NCBI RefSeq assembly: GCF_031884435.1
Contig: NZ_CP134779.1
Coordinates: forward strand, 2,294,001-2,358,000
Source of the DNA: Bosea sp. 685
GTDB lineage: Bacteria; Pseudomonadota; Alphaproteobacteria; Rhizobiales; Beijerinckiaceae
Direction of reading: 5' to 3'
DNA: 64,000 bases
Every line of letters starts with the position of its first letter. Positions within the stretch are counted from its first letter, which is position 1. The position numbers and the translations under genes are program-made. Shown here one piece after another: positions 39,971-50,324 of this stretch. The notes beneath the pieces were generated by a model, which saw only the letters and a program-made list of their open reading frames with translations, had not been told where the DNA came from and made no database searches.

Positions 39971-42790
39971 ATGATGGACAAGACATTCGAGCCGGCGACC
40001 GTCGAGGCGCGCGTCAGCGCGGCATGGGAGAAGGCCGACGCCTTCAAGGCCGGGCGCGGGGCTGCGCCCGGCGCCGAGCCCTATTGCATCGTGATCCCGC
40101 CGCCCAACGTCACCGGCTCCTTGCATATGGGCCATGCACTCAACAACACGCTGCAGGATGCGCTCTGCCGTTTCGAGCGTATGCGCGGCAAGGATGTGCT
40201 CTGGCAGCCGGGCACCGACCATGCTGGCATCGCCACGCAGATGGTGGTCGAGCGCAAGCTGTCAGCCGAGCGCAACATCTCCCGCCGCGACATGAGCCGC
40301 GAGGACTTCCTGAACGAGGTCTGGGCCTGGAAAGCCGAGTCCGGCGGCACGATCGTCAACCAGCTGAAGCGCCTGGGCGCCTCCTGCGACTGGTCGCGCG
40401 AACGTTTCACCATGGATGAGGGCCTGAGCCAGGCCGTGCTCAAGGTTTTTGTGGCCCTGCACAAGCAGGGGCTGATCTATCGCGCCAAGCGCCTAGTGAA
40501 CTGGGATCCGAAGTTCCAGACCGCGATCTCCGATCTCGAGGTCGTCCAGGTTGAGAAATCCGGTTCGTTCAAATGGGAGCGGGGCGGCGAGGAGGCCTTC
40601 GATTCCACCAAGCTGGAGAAGGTGCTGAACCGCGATCCGGGCGGCCATCTCTACTATTTCAACTACCCGCTCGAAGGCGTGACTTACGCTGCCGACGACG
40701 CCTCGACCTTCATCACGGTGGCGACGACGCGGCCCGAGACCATGCTGGGCGACACCGGCGTCGCGGTTCATCCCGAGAACGAAAAGCTCGGCCATCTGAT
40801 CGGCAAGAATGTGGTGCTGCCGCTGGTCGGGCGCATCATCCCGATCTTTGGCGACGACTATGCCGATCCGGAGAAGGGCACGGGCGCGGTCAAGATCACC
40901 CCGGCGCATGACTTCAACGATTTCGAGGTCGGCAAGCGCCACAAGCTCGACATCATCAACATCCTCGATGGCGAGGCCAGGATCCTGCTCGCCGACAATG
41001 CCGATTTCCTCGCCGGCTCAGTGCCGGAGGGCGAGACGCTGGCGCTGCATGGCCTCGACCGCTTTGCCGCGCGCAAGCGCGTCGTCGCGCTGATGGCCGA
41101 GCGCGGCTTTCTCGCCAAGGTCGAGCCGCATGGCCACACCGTGCCGCATGGCGACCGCTCGGATGTCGTGATCGAGCCCTGGCTGACCGATCAGTGGTAT
41201 GTCGACGTCAAGCCGCTGGCGCAGCGCTCGCTGAAGGCGGTCCGCGACGGGCGCACCAAGTTCACGCCGGAAAGCTGGACCAAGGTCTATTACGACTGGC
41301 TGGAGAACATCGAGCCCTGGTGCGTCTCGCGCCAGCTCTGGTGGGGCCATCAGATTCCGGTCTGGTACGGGCCCGACGGCGAGGTTTTCGTGGCGGAATC
41401 GGAGGTCGAGGCGCAAGCGCTGGCGCTCAGTCATTACGGTGGCACCGTCGAGCTCACCCGCGACGAGGACGTGCTCGACACCTGGTTCTCCTCGGCGCTG
41501 TGGCCGTTCTCGACCCTGGGTTGGCCGGAGGATACAGCCGAACTCAAGCGCTATTACCCGACCGCGACGCTCGTCACCGCCTTCGACATCATCTTCTTCT
41601 GGGTCGCCCGGATGATGATGATGGGCCTCAACTTCATGGATGAGGTGCCGTTCAAGGACGTCTACATCCACGCCATCGTTCGCGACGAGAAGGGCGCGAA
41701 GATGTCGAAGTCGAAGGGCAACGTCATCGACCCGCTGACGATCGTCGATCAGTACGGCGCCGATGCCTTGCGCTTCACGCTCGCCGCCATGGCGGCGCAG
41801 GGGCGCGACATCAAGCTCTCGACCGCGCGCGTCGAGGGTTACCGCAACTTCGCGACAAAAATCTGGAACGCGGCGCGCTTCGCCGAATTGAACGGCTGCG
41901 CCCGCACCGAGGGCTTCGACCCGGCCAAGGTGAAGCAGCCGCTCAATCGCTGGATCCTGAGCGAGGCGGCGCGCGCGGCCGACGAGATCGCGGCCGGCAT
42001 TCCGAGCTTCAAGTTCAACGAAGCGGCGGCTGCGGCTTATCGCTTCACCTGGGGCCAGTTCTGCGACTGGTATCTCGAACTGGCCAAGCCCGTGCTGCAG
42101 GGCGAGGGCGTCGATCCCGCCGAGAAGGCCGAGACGCAGGCGACGGTCGCTCATGTCATCGACCTGATCTGCCAGCTCCTGCACCCCTTCATGCCCTTCC
42201 TCACCGAGGAGCTCTGGGCGCAGAAGGCGGGCGAGGGCGCTCCGCGCAAACTCGCTTCGGGCGATGACGCGCTGGTCTGCCTGACGCATTGGCCCGATCT
42301 CGCGGCGCTGCGCAATGCTGCGGCCGAGGCCGAGATCGGCTTCGTCGTCGACCTGATCTCGGACATCCGCTCGGTGCGCTCGGAGGTCAATGTGCCGGCG
42401 GGCACGCAGGCGCCGCTCGTCCTGGTCAAGGCCTCGGCAGCGACGCGGGCGACGATCGAGAGCTGGCGGCCGATGATCGAGCGGCTCGCACGCGTCTCCG
42501 AGATCGCCTTTGCGGAGACCGCGCCGGCGCAATCGGCGCAGATCATCGTGCGCGGCGAGGTCGCGGCGCTGCCGCTCGCCGGCATCATCGATCTCGATGT
42601 CGAGCGGGCGCGCCTGACCAAGGAGATGGCCAAGCTCGACCAGGACGTCGCGGTGGTCGACAAGAAGCTCGGCAATCCCGACTTCATGGCCCGCGCGCCC
42701 GAGGAGGTCGTCGAGGAGAATTTGGAGCGCAAGGCCGTGGCGCAAGCGCGCAAGCTCAAGATCGCCGAGGCGCTGACGCGGCTGTCATAG
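39971..42790 (+). CDS. valS: Valyl-tRNA synthetase
   Basis: A 939-residue class I synthetase that charges tRNA-Val in the cytoplasm. The start is ATG 39971 (a second ATG follows directly). HIGH-type motif PPNVTGSLHMGHALNNTL is near residue 45, the CP1 editing domain with ATTRPETMLGDTG and the KMSKS loop KGAKMSKSKGNVIDP follow, and a C-terminal coiled-coil tRNA arm (LTKEMAKLDQDVAVVDKKLG) ends the protein. Length is normal. Single gene after the dps terminator. Confidence 0.97.
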   Translation: MMDKTFEPATVEARVSAAWEKADAFKAGRGAAPGAEPYCIVIPPPNVTGSLHMGHALNNTLQDALCRFERMRGKDVLWQPGTDHAGIATQMVVERKLSAERNISRRDMSREDFLNEVWAWKAESGGTIVNQLKRLGASCDWSRERFTMDEGLSQAVLKVFVALHKQGLIYRAKRLVNWDPKFQTAISDLEVVQVEKSGSFKWERGGEEAFDSTKLEKVLNRDPGGHLYYFNYPLEGVTYAADDASTFITVATTRPETMLGDTGVAVHPENEKLGHLIGKNVVLPLVGRIIPIFGDDYADPEKGTGAVKITPAHDFNDFEVGKRHKLDIINILDGEARILLADNADFLAGSVPEGETLALHGLDRFAARKRVVALMAERGFLAKVEPHGHTVPHGDRSDVVIEPWLTDQWYVDVKPLAQRSLKAVRDGRTKFTPESWTKVYYDWLENIEPWCVSRQLWWGHQIPVWYGPDGEVFVAESEVEAQALALSHYGGTVELTRDEDVLDTWFSSALWPFSTLGWPEDTAELKRYYPTATLVTAFDIIFFWVARMMMMGLNFMDEVPFKDVYIHAIVRDEKGAKMSKSKGNVIDPLTIVDQYGADALRFTLAAMAAQGRDIKLSTARVEGYRNFATKIWNAARFAELNGCARTEGFDPAKVKQPLNRWILSEAARAADEIAAGIPSFKFNEAAAAAYRFTWGQFCDWYLELAKPVLQGEGVDPAEKAETQATVAHVIDLICQLLHPFMPFLTEELWAQKAGEGAPRKLASGDDALVCLTHWPDLAALRNAAAEAEIGFVVDLISDIRSVRSEVNVPAGTQAPLVLVKASAATRATIESWRPMIERLARVSEIAFAETAPAQSAQIIVRGEVAALPLAGIIDLDVERARLTKEMAKLDQDVAVVDKKLGNPDFMARAPEEVVEENLERKAVAQARKLKIAEALTRLS

Positions 42791-42810
42791 GCTTGCCGCG
42801 ACGGGGCGGC

Positions 42811-42862
42811 AGAGCAGGATGCGGAAAAGTGGGAACCGGTTTTTTCGCATCGATCCTGCTCT
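42811..42862. repeat. Dispersed intergenic repeat, family with GTGGGAACCGGTT core (copy 1)
   Basis: Inverted arms agagcaggat (42811-42820) and atcctgctct (42853-42862) enclose aaaagtgggaaccggtttt. The same core recurs at 56078-56096. It follows valS and might end its transcript. Confidence 0.7.
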
Positions 42863-42887
42863 CACTTTTAGATGAGAGACGGATTCA

Positions 42888-42926
42888 GATGTCAGATGGG
42901 GTCACTTTGTGATCCCATCTGACATC
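42888..42926. terminator. Strong hairpin between valS and phoD
   Basis: gatgtcagatggg (42888-42900) and cccatctgacatc (42914-42926) are perfect 13-base arms; inner bases gtcac/gtgat extend the stem. No T run follows, so it may be an mRNA-end structure or a repeat remnant. Confidence 0.5.
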
Positions 42927-42966
42927 ATCCGGCTCTAGTCTCCGGCGCGATCCCCCGGAGGCAGCC

Positions 42967-44598
42967 ATGTTTCGTCTTGATTCCTTCGGTCGACTCGACC
43001 CGGACTACTTCGTCACGGCCGCCGGCACGCCCTCGCGCCGGCTGCTGCTGAAGGGGCTTGCGGCATCCGGCCTGTTGCTGGCGAGCGGGCCGGCGCTTGC
43101 GCAGCGGCTCTGGACCAACCCTGTCTTCAAGGCCGATCCGTTTTCGCTCGGCATCGCCTCGGGCGATCCCGCCGCGGACGGCTTCGTGATCTGGACCAGG
43201 CTCGCCCCCGAGCCGCTCGCCGAGCATGGCGGCATGCCGATGCGCGCCGTCGAGGTGGCCTGGGAGGTTGCCGCCGACGAGGCCTTCGCACAGGTCATTC
43301 AGCACGGCACAGGCCTGGCGCGGCCGGAACTCGGCCATGCCGTCCATGTCGAGGTCGCCGGGCTCGCGCCGGACAGACCTTATTTCTACCGCTTCAGCTG
43401 TGGCGGGGTGCGAAGCGCGGTCGGACGCGGCCGGACCTTTCCTGCTGCGGGCTCGGCCGTGGCACGCATGGATTTCGGCGTGCTCGGCTGCCAGCGCTAT
43501 GAGGACGGCTTCTTCACCGCCTTCCGCCATGCCGCGGCGGAGCGCTTCGATTTCATCTTCCACTACGGCGACTATATCTACGAATATAGGACCATCCGCC
43601 CGGGCGACCGCCAGCTGCCCGTAGCGCGCATGATGCCCGGCGAGCCCGATGAGATCTACGCGCTCGGCGACTACCGCCGCCGCTATGGGCTCTACAAGCT
43701 CGACGCCGACCTCCAGGCGGCGCATGCCTCGGCGCCTTGGCTGGTCTCCTTCGACGACCATGAGGTCGACAATAACTGGGCTGGCTTTGTCTCCGAGGAG
43801 CAGGGTGTGCCGCCCGAGATCTTCGCCTTGCGCCGCGCCGCCGCCTTCCAGGCCTGGTATGAGCACATGCCGCTGCGCCGCTCGGCCATTCCCGCCGGGC
43901 CCAACATCCAGGCTTATCGCCGCTTCCGCTATGGCGACCTCGCCCAGATCGAGGTGCTCGACACCCGCCAGTTCCGCTCCGACCAGCCCTGTGGCGATGG
44001 CTGGCAGAGCCATTGCGCGGATGCACGGAGGCCCGAGAACACGATGCTGGGCCCTGCGCAGGAAGCCTGGCTGGGGGAGGGGCTGCGGACCTCCCGAGCC
44101 CGCTGGAACGTACTCGCCCAGCAGGTCATGGTGATGCGCCTTGACCGCGAGCCAAATCCTGGCGCCATGAGCGTCCACATGGACAAGTGGGATGGCGCAG
44201 TAGCGGCCCGCCAGCGGCTGTTCGACAGCCTGAGCGAGGCCCGCATCGCCAATGCCGTGGTGCTGACCGGCGACATCCACCAGAACTGGGCCGGTGAGCT
44301 GAAGGCGAATTTCGACGATCCGGCCACGCGGACGGTCGGAGTCGAATTTGTCGCGACCTCGATCAGCTCCGGCGGCGACGGCGCGGCCATGACAAAGGGC
44401 GGCGAGATCGGGCTCAGGAAGAACCCGCATCTGCGCTATTTCAACAACCAGCGCGGCTATATGCGCCATTCCGTCACGAATGAGCGCTGGCAGGCCGATT
44501 ACCGCGTGCTCGACAGGGTGACGACTGCTGGCGCGCCGGTCACGACGGCGGCGAGTTTCGTTGTCGAAGCGGGAAAGCCCGGGCTGAAGCCGGCGTGA
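42967..44598 (+). CDS. phoD: Alkaline phosphatase D family protein
   Basis: A 543-residue exported phosphatase/phosphodiesterase for phosphate scavenging. The leader has a twin-arginine motif SRRLLLKGLAAS and ends near ALAQ, so it is a Tat substrate folded with metals before export. PhoD motifs are PFSLGIASGDPAADGFVIWT, FHYGDYIYEY, FDDHEVDNNWAG and VVLTGDIHQNWAGEL, giving the Fe/Ca ligands. It stands alone; no Pho box was searched successfully by eye. Confidence 0.93.
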   Translation: MFRLDSFGRLDPDYFVTAAGTPSRRLLLKGLAASGLLLASGPALAQRLWTNPVFKADPFSLGIASGDPAADGFVIWTRLAPEPLAEHGGMPMRAVEVAWEVAADEAFAQVIQHGTGLARPELGHAVHVEVAGLAPDRPYFYRFSCGGVRSAVGRGRTFPAAGSAVARMDFGVLGCQRYEDGFFTAFRHAAAERFDFIFHYGDYIYEYRTIRPGDRQLPVARMMPGEPDEIYALGDYRRRYGLYKLDADLQAAHASAPWLVSFDDHEVDNNWAGFVSEEQGVPPEIFALRRAAAFQAWYEHMPLRRSAIPAGPNIQAYRRFRYGDLAQIEVLDTRQFRSDQPCGDGWQSHCADARRPENTMLGPAQEAWLGEGLRTSRARWNVLAQQVMVMRLDREPNPGAMSVHMDKWDGAVAARQRLFDSLSEARIANAVVLTGDIHQNWAGELKANFDDPATRTVGVEFVATSISSGGDGAAMTKGGEIGLRKNPHLRYFNNQRGYMRHSVTNERWQADYRVLDRVTTAGAPVTTAASFVVEAGKPGLKPA

Positions 44599-44759
44599 GA
44601 GTGACAGCCGCCGCCGCGCGGTCACGAAGCCGTCTTCAAATTGACGTTACCGTAAGACAACTCTGGCAATCTTCCGCGGACAGGCTTAGATGCGCGCCGG
44701 GCGCAAGCCCGCCATGCGCTCGATGCCGTCGTTAACCCAGGACCGGTTGCTCTTACGCC

Positions 44760-45341
44760 ATGCTCAAACGAGCCTATGACTGGTGCGTTTCCTATGCGTC
44801 CCACCCCGCCGCCCCCTGGCTCCTGTTCGCGCTGACCTTCGTCGAAAGCTCCGTCAGCCCGCTGCCGCCACTCCCGCTCCTGCTGCCGATGTGCATCGCC
44901 AGGCCCGACCGCGCCTGGTTCTATGCCGGAGTCTGTTCGCTCGGCGCGGTGCTGGGCGGCTATCTCGGCTATGCCATCGGCGCGCTGCTCTACGATTCGG
45001 TCGGCTCCTGGCTGATCGGCATCTACGGCCTGCAGGACAAGGCCGCCCAGTTGATCTCGACCTCGCAGGACTACTGGTTCTGGGTGCTGGTCACCAAGGG
45101 GCTGACGCCGATCCCGTTCAAGATCGTCACGATCATGTCGGGCTTCCTGCATTTCGACATCTGGAAGTTCACCATCGGCATGGTGGTCTCGCGCGTCACC
45201 TTCTTCATGATGATCGCGCTGGCGCTGCGCTTCTATGGCGACGACATCCGCATCTTCATCGAGAAGCACCTGCCAATGGTGGCGATCGGACTGCTCATCA
45301 TCGTGGTCGGCGGCTTCTTCGTCCTGCCACTGGTGCTCTGA
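44760..45341 (+). CDS. YqaA-type membrane protein (DedA/SNARE-associated superfamily)
   Basis: A 193-residue inner-membrane protein with four to five hydrophobic helices. ALTFVESSVSPLPPLPLLLP in the first re-entrant region and LVTKGLTPIPFKIVTIMSGF in the second are the paired motifs of the VTT/DedA fold. DedA relatives flip lipids or maintain membrane potential; for YqaA-type proteins the role is less clear. Single gene following phoD. Confidence 0.88.
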   Translation: MLKRAYDWCVSYASHPAAPWLLFALTFVESSVSPLPPLPLLLPMCIARPDRAWFYAGVCSLGAVLGGYLGYAIGALLYDSVGSWLIGIYGLQDKAAQLISTSQDYWFWVLVTKGLTPIPFKIVTIMSGFLHFDIWKFTIGMVVSRVTFFMMIALALRFYGDDIRIFIEKHLPMVAIGLLIIVVGGFFVLPLVL

Positions 45342-45748
45342 GGCGGCACGCTGCCGCCAGAGCAATGCTCTAAATTTTTAGAGTCGATCACGTCGCCTTC
45401 GGAGGTTTCCGTCCGAAAGCGACGCGGTCGGGGCATGAATCGCGACAGCGCAAAAGTTTCCCGCCTCCGAGAGATGCTCGTGAATTTGTGGCATCGCCGC
45501 AACACTGCTCCCGCATCGCGCGGTGATGGCCTGGGACCGGCCCAATTGCCGCGAAGCCGCCACAAAGCGCGCCCAGCAGAGGGCTCCGATAAGTCACTGA
45601 GATATAGAAGAATTAGAGTGTGAGTTTCACGACCGGGAGAGGCTTTCGCCCTTACGGTCGGCAGGCAGGATAACGTTGCGTCCGGCTCGGGCTGCGTGGC
45701 ACATCTGCCACGCGCCTCAAGCGCAGGGTGGAACGAGGAAAAAAGACG
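45342..45748. other. Spacer upstream of ilvD with two palindromes
   Basis: No supported gene. ctctaaa-tt-tttagag (45368-45383) is a perfect palindrome and cgtcgccttcgga / tccgaaagcgacg (45391-45403, 45412-45424) a 13-base stem with one mismatch. Neither has a T run. A 62-codon plus-strand frame (45435-45623) has no ribosome site. The ilvD promoter should lie near the right end. Confidence 0.45.
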
Positions 45749-47479
45749 ATGGACGTGCGTGTGTTCGATAAATCGAAACTCCCCAGCCGGCACGTCAGCG
45801 TCGGGCCGGCTCGCGCGCCGCATCGCTCCTATTACTACGCCATGGGCATGACGGCCCGCCAGATTGCCCAGCCCTTCGTCGGCGTCGCCTCCTGCTGGAA
45901 CGAGGCCGCGCCCTGCAACATCTCGCTGATGCGCCAGGCCCAGGCCGTCAAGAAGGGCGTCGCCTCGGCCAATGGCACGCCACGCGAATTCTGCACCATC
46001 AGCGTCACTGACGGCATCGCCATGGGCCACCAGGGCATGAAGTCCTCGCTCGCCTCGCGCGAATGCATCGCCGACTCGGTCGAGTTGACCATGCGCGGCC
46101 ATTGCTATGACGCGCTCGTCGGCCTGGCCGGCTGCGACAAGTCGCTGCCGGGCATGATGATGGCGATGGTGCGCCTGAACGTGCCCTCGATCTTCATCTA
46201 TGGCGGCTCGATCATGCCCGGCGTCTTCAAGGGCAAGCCGGTCACGGTGCAGGACGTGTTCGAAGCCGTCGGCAAGCATTCCGTCGGTGCCATGTCCGAC
46301 GAGGATCTGAAGGAGCTGGAGGAGGTCGCCTGTCCGTCCTCGGGCTCCTGTGGCGCGCAGTTCACCGCCAACACCATGGCGACTGTCGCCGAGGCGATCG
46401 GCCTGGCGCTGCCCTATTCCTGCGGCGCGCCAGCGCCCTACGACATGCGCGACAGCTTCTGCTACACCGCCGGCGAGATGGTGATGGAGCTGATCGCCCG
46501 CAACATCCGCCCGCGCGACATCGTCACCCGCAAGGCGCTGGAGAACGCCGCGACCGTCGTTGCGGCCTCGGGCGGCTCGACCAATGGCGCGCTCCACCTG
46601 CCGGCGATCGCGCATGAATGCGGCATCGATTTCGATCTCTTCGCCGTGGCCGAGATCTTCAAGAAGACGCCCTATATCGCCGATCTGAAGCCCGGCGGAA
46701 AATATGTCGCCAAGGACATGTTCGAGGTCGGCGGCATCCCGCTCCTGATGAAGACCTTGCTCGACCATGGCTATCTGCATGGCGACTGCATGACCGTGAC
46801 CGGCCGCACCATCGCCGAGAATATGGCCTCGGTGAAGTGGAACGGCGAACAGGACGTGATCCGGCCGGCCAACAAGCCGCTTTCGCCCAATGGCGGCGTC
46901 GTCGGCCTTCAGGGCAACCTCGCTCCCGAGGGCGCGATCGTGAAGATCGCCGGCATGACGACCGAGCAACTGACCTTCACCGGCCCGGCGCGCTGCTTCG
47001 ACCGCGAGGAAGACGCCTTCGCCGCCGTCACCAACCGCGACTACAAGGTCGGCGACGTGCTGGTCATCCGCTATGAGGGCCCCAAGGGCGGCCCCGGCAT
47101 GCGTGAGATGCTGGCGACCACGGCGGCGCTCTACGGCCAGGGCATGGGCGACAAGGTCGCGCTGATTACGGATGGCCGTTTCTCGGGCGCGACGCGCGGT
47201 TTCTGCGTCGGCCATGTCGGTCCGGAGGCGGCTGTCGGCGGCCCGATCGCGCTCATCCGCGACGGCGACATCATCGAGCTCGACGCCGTCACAGGAAAGC
47301 TCGCTTGCCGCCTTTCTGATGCCGAACTTGGAGAGCGTCGTAAGGCTTGGACACCGCGCAAGACCGACTACGCATCGGGCGCGCTGTGGAAATACGCCCA
47401 GACGGTTGGCTCTGCGAAGGGAGGGGCCGTCACCCACCCGGGAGGGGCGGCCGAGACCCATTGCTATGCGGATATTTGA
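45749..47479 (+). CDS. ilvD: Dihydroxy-acid dehydratase
   Basis: A 576-residue Fe-S enzyme that makes 2-ketoacids for valine, isoleucine and pantothenate. ATG 45749 has GAGGAAA 8 to 10 bases upstream. Cluster cysteines are in [27 protein letters not shown] and [15 protein letters not shown]; the C-terminal part has [21 protein letters not shown]. Its last 14 bases overlap the start of the SEL1-repeat gene in another frame. Confidence 0.96.
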   Translation: MDVRVFDKSKLPSRHVSVGPARAPHRSYYYAMGMTARQIAQPFVGVASCWNEAAPCNISLMRQAQAVKKGVASANGTPREFCTISVTDGIAMGHQGMKSSLASRECIADSVELTMRGHCYDALVGLAGCDKSLPGMMMAMVRLNVPSIFIYGGSIMPGVFKGKPVTVQDVFEAVGKHSVGAMSDEDLKELEEVACPSSGSCGAQFTANTMATVAEAIGLALPYSCGAPAPYDMRDSFCYTAGEMVMELIARNIRPRDIVTRKALENAATVVAASGGSTNGALHLPAIAHECGIDFDLFAVAEIFKKTPYIADLKPGGKYVAKDMFEVGGIPLLMKTLLDHGYLHGDCMTVTGRTIAENMASVKWNGEQDVIRPANKPLSPNGGVVGLQGNLAPEGAIVKIAGMTTEQLTFTGPARCFDREEDAFAAVTNRDYKVGDVLVIRYEGPKGGPGMREMLATTAALYGQGMGDKVALITDGRFSGATRGFCVGHVGPEAAVGGPIALIRDGDIIELDAVTGKLACRLSDAELGERRKAWTPRKTDYASGALWKYAQTVGSAKGGAVTHPGGAAETHCYADI

Positions 47480-48413
47480 CGCGACATTTGCAGCATTGTT
47501 CCTGATCCTAGGCGGCCAACAGGCCGCCTGGGCGCAGGACAGCGTGCCTATGCGCGGACCGATTCCGCCGCGTCCGATTCCGGGCGTGATGCTGCCCGAG
47601 CCCGATCTTGCTCTGCCCGCGCCGCCTGCTCCCAGTGTGCGGCCGATCGCGCCCTCACCGAGCGGCCCGGCCGCGCATACGGCCCTGCCGATCGCTCCTT
47701 TCAGCAGCGCCCGCGACGCGATCCGGGCCTGGATGCGTGACTCGACCGCCGGCGACCAGGTCGGCGCCGTGCGCGCGCTGGAATACGCCGCTTCGCAGGG
47801 CCATCTCACGGCGCAGTTCAAGCTGGGCAGGATATATGCCGGCGGCGATGGCGTGCCGGCCAATGACCTCAAGGCGTTCGAGTATTTCTCGAAGATCGCC
47901 GACGAGAATGCCGACGCGATTCCAGGCACGGCCGATGGCCGCATCGTCGGCAGCGCTTTTGTGGCGCTCGGCGGCTATTTCGCCGACGGCATCAAGGGCA
48001 GCTATGTGAAGCCCAACCCCGACCGCGCCTTCGACATGTTCCACTACGCCGCAACATATTTCGGTGATCCGGAAGGCCAGTACAATCTCGCCCGGCTCTA
48101 TTTGAACGGGCAGGGCACCAATCGCGATGCGCGCCAGGCCGCACGCTGGATGAAGCTTGCGGCGGAGAAGGGCCATGCCCCCGCCCGCGCCGTCTTCGGC
48201 GACATGCTGATCCGCGGCGGAGACGGCGTGCCGCGCGCGCCCGTGATGGGGCTGATGTGGCTTTCGCTGGCGCGTGATAGCGCCGATGCGGTGCGCGAAG
48301 CCTGGATCATCGAGCGCTGCGAAGCCGCCTTCGCTGCCGCTTCGCCTGCGGACCGCAGCGCGGCGCTCGCCATGGTCGAGCGCCAGCAATTCGCCAGCCG
48401 CAGCCAGCAGTAG
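47466..48413 (+). CDS. Exported SEL1/TPR-repeat protein
   Basis: A 315-residue protein. Signal peptide [20 protein letters not shown] to WAQ is followed by a Pro-rich linker ([16 protein letters not shown]) and SEL1-type repeats with [29 protein letters not shown] and [20 protein letters not shown]1 repeats bind partner proteins; ExoR-like periplasmic regulators have this design, but identity is not shown. ATG 47466 lies inside ilvD, so the two are translated together. Confidence 0.82.
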   Translation: MRIFDATFAALFLILGGQQAAWAQDSVPMRGPIPPRPIPGVMLPEPDLALPAPPAPSVRPIAPSPSGPAAHTALPIAPFSSARDAIRAWMRDSTAGDQVGAVRALEYAASQGHLTAQFKLGRIYAGGDGVPANDLKAFEYFSKIADENADAIPGTADGRIVGSAFVALGGYFADGIKGSYVKPNPDRAFDMFHYAATYFGDPEGQYNLARLYLNGQGTNRDARQAARWMKLAAEKGHAPARAVFGDMLIRGGDGVPRAPVMGLMWLSLARDSADAVREAWIIERCEAAFAAASPADRSAALAMVERQQFASRSQQ

Positions 48414-48485
48414 CGCTGAGCGCGCCACTGCATCCATCATCGCGATCTCGACGTAATTGGAGCAGACCCATCGGGAGCCTGCACC

Positions 48486-48866
48486 ATGCGCCATGCCATG
48501 TCTTTCCGTCACGCCATGCCCTTCAGCCTCATCGCCATCATGTTCACGGCTGCCGGCGCCGTCGCGCAGGATGATTTCGAGCACTGGGCTGCGCTCAAAG
48601 ACCCGTTCCCGAGCACGGGCGGCGGCGGCATCATGATCCACGACTACGATCCGATTGTCGCGGATGGCAAATGCACCACGAATTTCCGGGCGATCGAGCC
48701 CAATGGCACGGTCTATCGCAATGCGATCACGTTCGAGGCGGTGGAGACGCAAGGTGGCGTGCTCTGCACCAATGGTAGCTGGCGCTCGCTTGATGGCGGC
48801 GCCACCGGCACGACGCCGTTTCGGGTGTTCATCAAGGGTGGAGTGAAGCGGGGCTCGGCGGAGTGA
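48486..48866 (+). CDS. Hypothetical secreted protein
   Basis: A 126-residue protein with a long N-terminal region ending in a signal peptide (FSLIAIMFTAAGAVAQ). Mature part of about 98 residues with two cysteines (DGKCTTNF and GVLCTNGSW), possibly disulfide-linked. The first ATG at 48486 or an internal one (MSFRHAM, MPFSL) may be used. It lies 72 bases after the SEL1 gene on the same strand. Confidence 0.65.
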   Translation: MRHAMSFRHAMPFSLIAIMFTAAGAVAQDDFEHWAALKDPFPSTGGGGIMIHDYDPIVADGKCTTNFRAIEPNGTVYRNAITFEAVETQGGVLCTNGSWRSLDGGATGTTPFRVFIKGGVKRGSAE

Positions 48867-48893
48867 ACCCTATCGTTGCGCTCGCAATAACGC

Positions 48894-49679
48894 TCAGGCG
48901 GCGCGCAGCTCCAGTATCACCGGCACATGGTCCGACGGCTTCTCCCAGCCGCGGACATGCTTGACGATCTGCACGCCTGCGAGCCGGTCCGCCGCCTGCG
49001 GCGAGAGCAGGAGATGGTCGATGCGGATGCCGTTGTTCCGCTGCCAGGCGCCGGCCTGATAATCCCAGAAGGTGTAGAGGCCCGGCGCATCCGTCGTCGC
49101 GCGCAGCGCCTCGGTCAGGCCGAGATTGATCAGGCCGCGAAAGGCGGTGCGCGTCGGGGGCAAGAAGAGCGCATCATTGACCCAGGCGGCCGGTTCGCGG
49201 GCGTCGCGCGGCTCGGGGATGACGTTGTAGTCGCCAGCGAAGACCAGCGGCTCCTCCTGCTCCAGCAGCGCCCGGGCATGGTTGGTGAGGCGCTTCATCC
49301 AGGCGAGCTTGTAGGGGTATTTTTCAGTGTTGGGCGGGTTGCCATTGGGCAGGTAGATGGTGGCCAAGCGAACCACGCCACTGCCCATGGGCAGGACGCC
49401 TTCGAGATAGCGCGCCTGCTCGTCGCTCGCGTCGCCCGGCAAGCCGCGCCGGACATCCTCGAGCTTGCTGCGGCTGATGATGGCGACGCCGTTGAAGGTC
49501 TTCTGGCCATGGGTCTCGACCTGCCAGCCGGCCTCTTCGATCTCGGCGCGCGGGAAATCGGCGTCGACGCATTTGATCTCCTGCAGGCAGAGCGCGTCAG
49601 GCTGCGCCTCCCCCAGGAAGTCGAGCAGATGGCCCAGCCGCTGGCGGACCGAATTGACGTTCCAGGTGGCGATGCGCAC
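48894..49679 (-). CDS. xthA: Exodeoxyribonuclease III
   Basis: A 261-residue apurinic/apyrimidinic endonuclease and 3' exonuclease of base-excision repair. Motifs of the Mg-dependent EEP fold are all visible: IATWNVNSVRQR, CLQEIKCVD with the metal Glu, GVAIISR, TIYLPNGNPP, VFAGDYNVIP and the C-terminal DHVPVILEL, with NGIRIDHLLLS before it. Length is normal. It is convergent with the preceding secreted-protein gene. Confidence 0.95.
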   Translation of the reverse strand: MRIATWNVNSVRQRLGHLLDFLGEAQPDALCLQEIKCVDADFPRAEIEEAGWQVETHGQKTFNGVAIISRSKLEDVRRGLPGDASDEQARYLEGVLPMGSGVVRLATIYLPNGNPPNTEKYPYKLAWMKRLTNHARALLEQEEPLVFAGDYNVIPEPRDAREPAAWVNDALFLPPTRTAFRGLINLGLTEALRATTDAPGLYTFWDYQAGAWQRNNGIRIDHLLLSPQAADRLAGVQIVKHVRGWEKPSDHVPVILELRAA

Positions 49680-49784
49680 GAACCTAACTCCGACTCAGAA
49701 GAGCGTGAGGATAAGCGACAGGTGCGCCGCGCTGGCAAGCCCGTTCAGTCTGATCGCGCACATGGCCTGCCTGGCTCCGGACAT

Positions 49785-49816
49785 GAAAAACCTCCGCGCA
49801 TTGCTGCGCGGAGGTT
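49785..49816 (-). terminator. Rho-independent terminator after the BA14K gene
   Basis: aacctccgcgca (49789-49800) and tgcgcggaggtt (49805-49816) form a perfect 12-bp stem with a 4-base loop. On the minus strand it is followed by TTTTT, placing it 40 bases after the stop of the leftward BA14K-type gene. Confidence 0.9.
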
Positions 49817-49856
49817 GTCGTATTCGCTCGTCAGGCGATGTCAGGGGCAAACGCTA

Positions 49857-50324
49857 TCAGGGGCAGGAGCGAACGACGCCGCCCGTGCCGATATAGGTGC
49901 CGGTCTCGGGGTCGTAGCTGCGGAAGCGGCGCGAGCAATAGGCGACCGCGTCGGGACCTGCGCCCGCGTAAACCGGGGCGCCATAAACCGGTCCGCCATA
50001 GATCGGAGCCGGCTCGGCATAGACCGGGCCGGGCGCGAGCAGCGCGCCCGCAGCCAGTGCGCCGATGGCGCCTGCTGCGATGCCGGCGCCGATGGCCCCG
50101 CCGCGTCCACCGCGATACCCGCCACGGTAGCCATAGCGCCCGCCACGATATCCGCCGCGGTAGCCGCCATAGCGGCGATACTGCACGGTCTCGACGAGAC
50201 CCTTGCCGCTATCGGCTAGCGTCAGGGCCGAGCCTGCCGTTGCGCTGAGCGGGGCGGCGGAGGCCGGGGCAGCGATGAGGGCGCCTCCAACGAGCGCGGC
50301 CGCGATGGTCAAGGTCTTGATCAT
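49857..50324 (-). CDS. BA14K-family secreted protein
   Basis: A 155-residue exported protein. Signal peptide MIKTLTIAAALVGGALIAAP ends near ASA. A Gly/Arg/Tyr-rich repeat region (YRGGYRGGRYGYRGGYRGG) is followed by a hydrophobic glycine segment (AIGAGIAAGAIGALAAGALL) and the BA14K ending DAVAYCSRRFRSYDPETGTY with two cysteines. BA14K proteins of Brucella are immunoreactive and lectin-like. It has its own terminator. Confidence 0.85.
   Translation of the reverse strand: MIKTLTIAAALVGGALIAAPASAAPLSATAGSALTLADSGKGLVETVQYRRYGGYRGGYRGGRYGYRGGYRGGRGGAIGAGIAAGAIGALAAGALLAPGPVYAEPAPIYGGPVYGAPVYAGAGPDAVAYCSRRFRSYDPETGTYIGTGGVVRSCP

Noticed and set aside
41018-42745. A 575-codon open frame antisense to valS
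   Set aside because: A shadow of valS codon bias; no ribosome site and no recognisable domain.
45391-45424. Stem upstream of ilvD considered as an attenuator
   Set aside because: No T run and no leader peptide rich in Ile, Val or Leu nearby.
45233-47944. A 903-codon open frame antisense to ilvD and neighbours
   Set aside because: It mirrors the high-GC third positions of ilvD and the SEL1 gene on the other strand; the protein is low-complexity and matches nothing.
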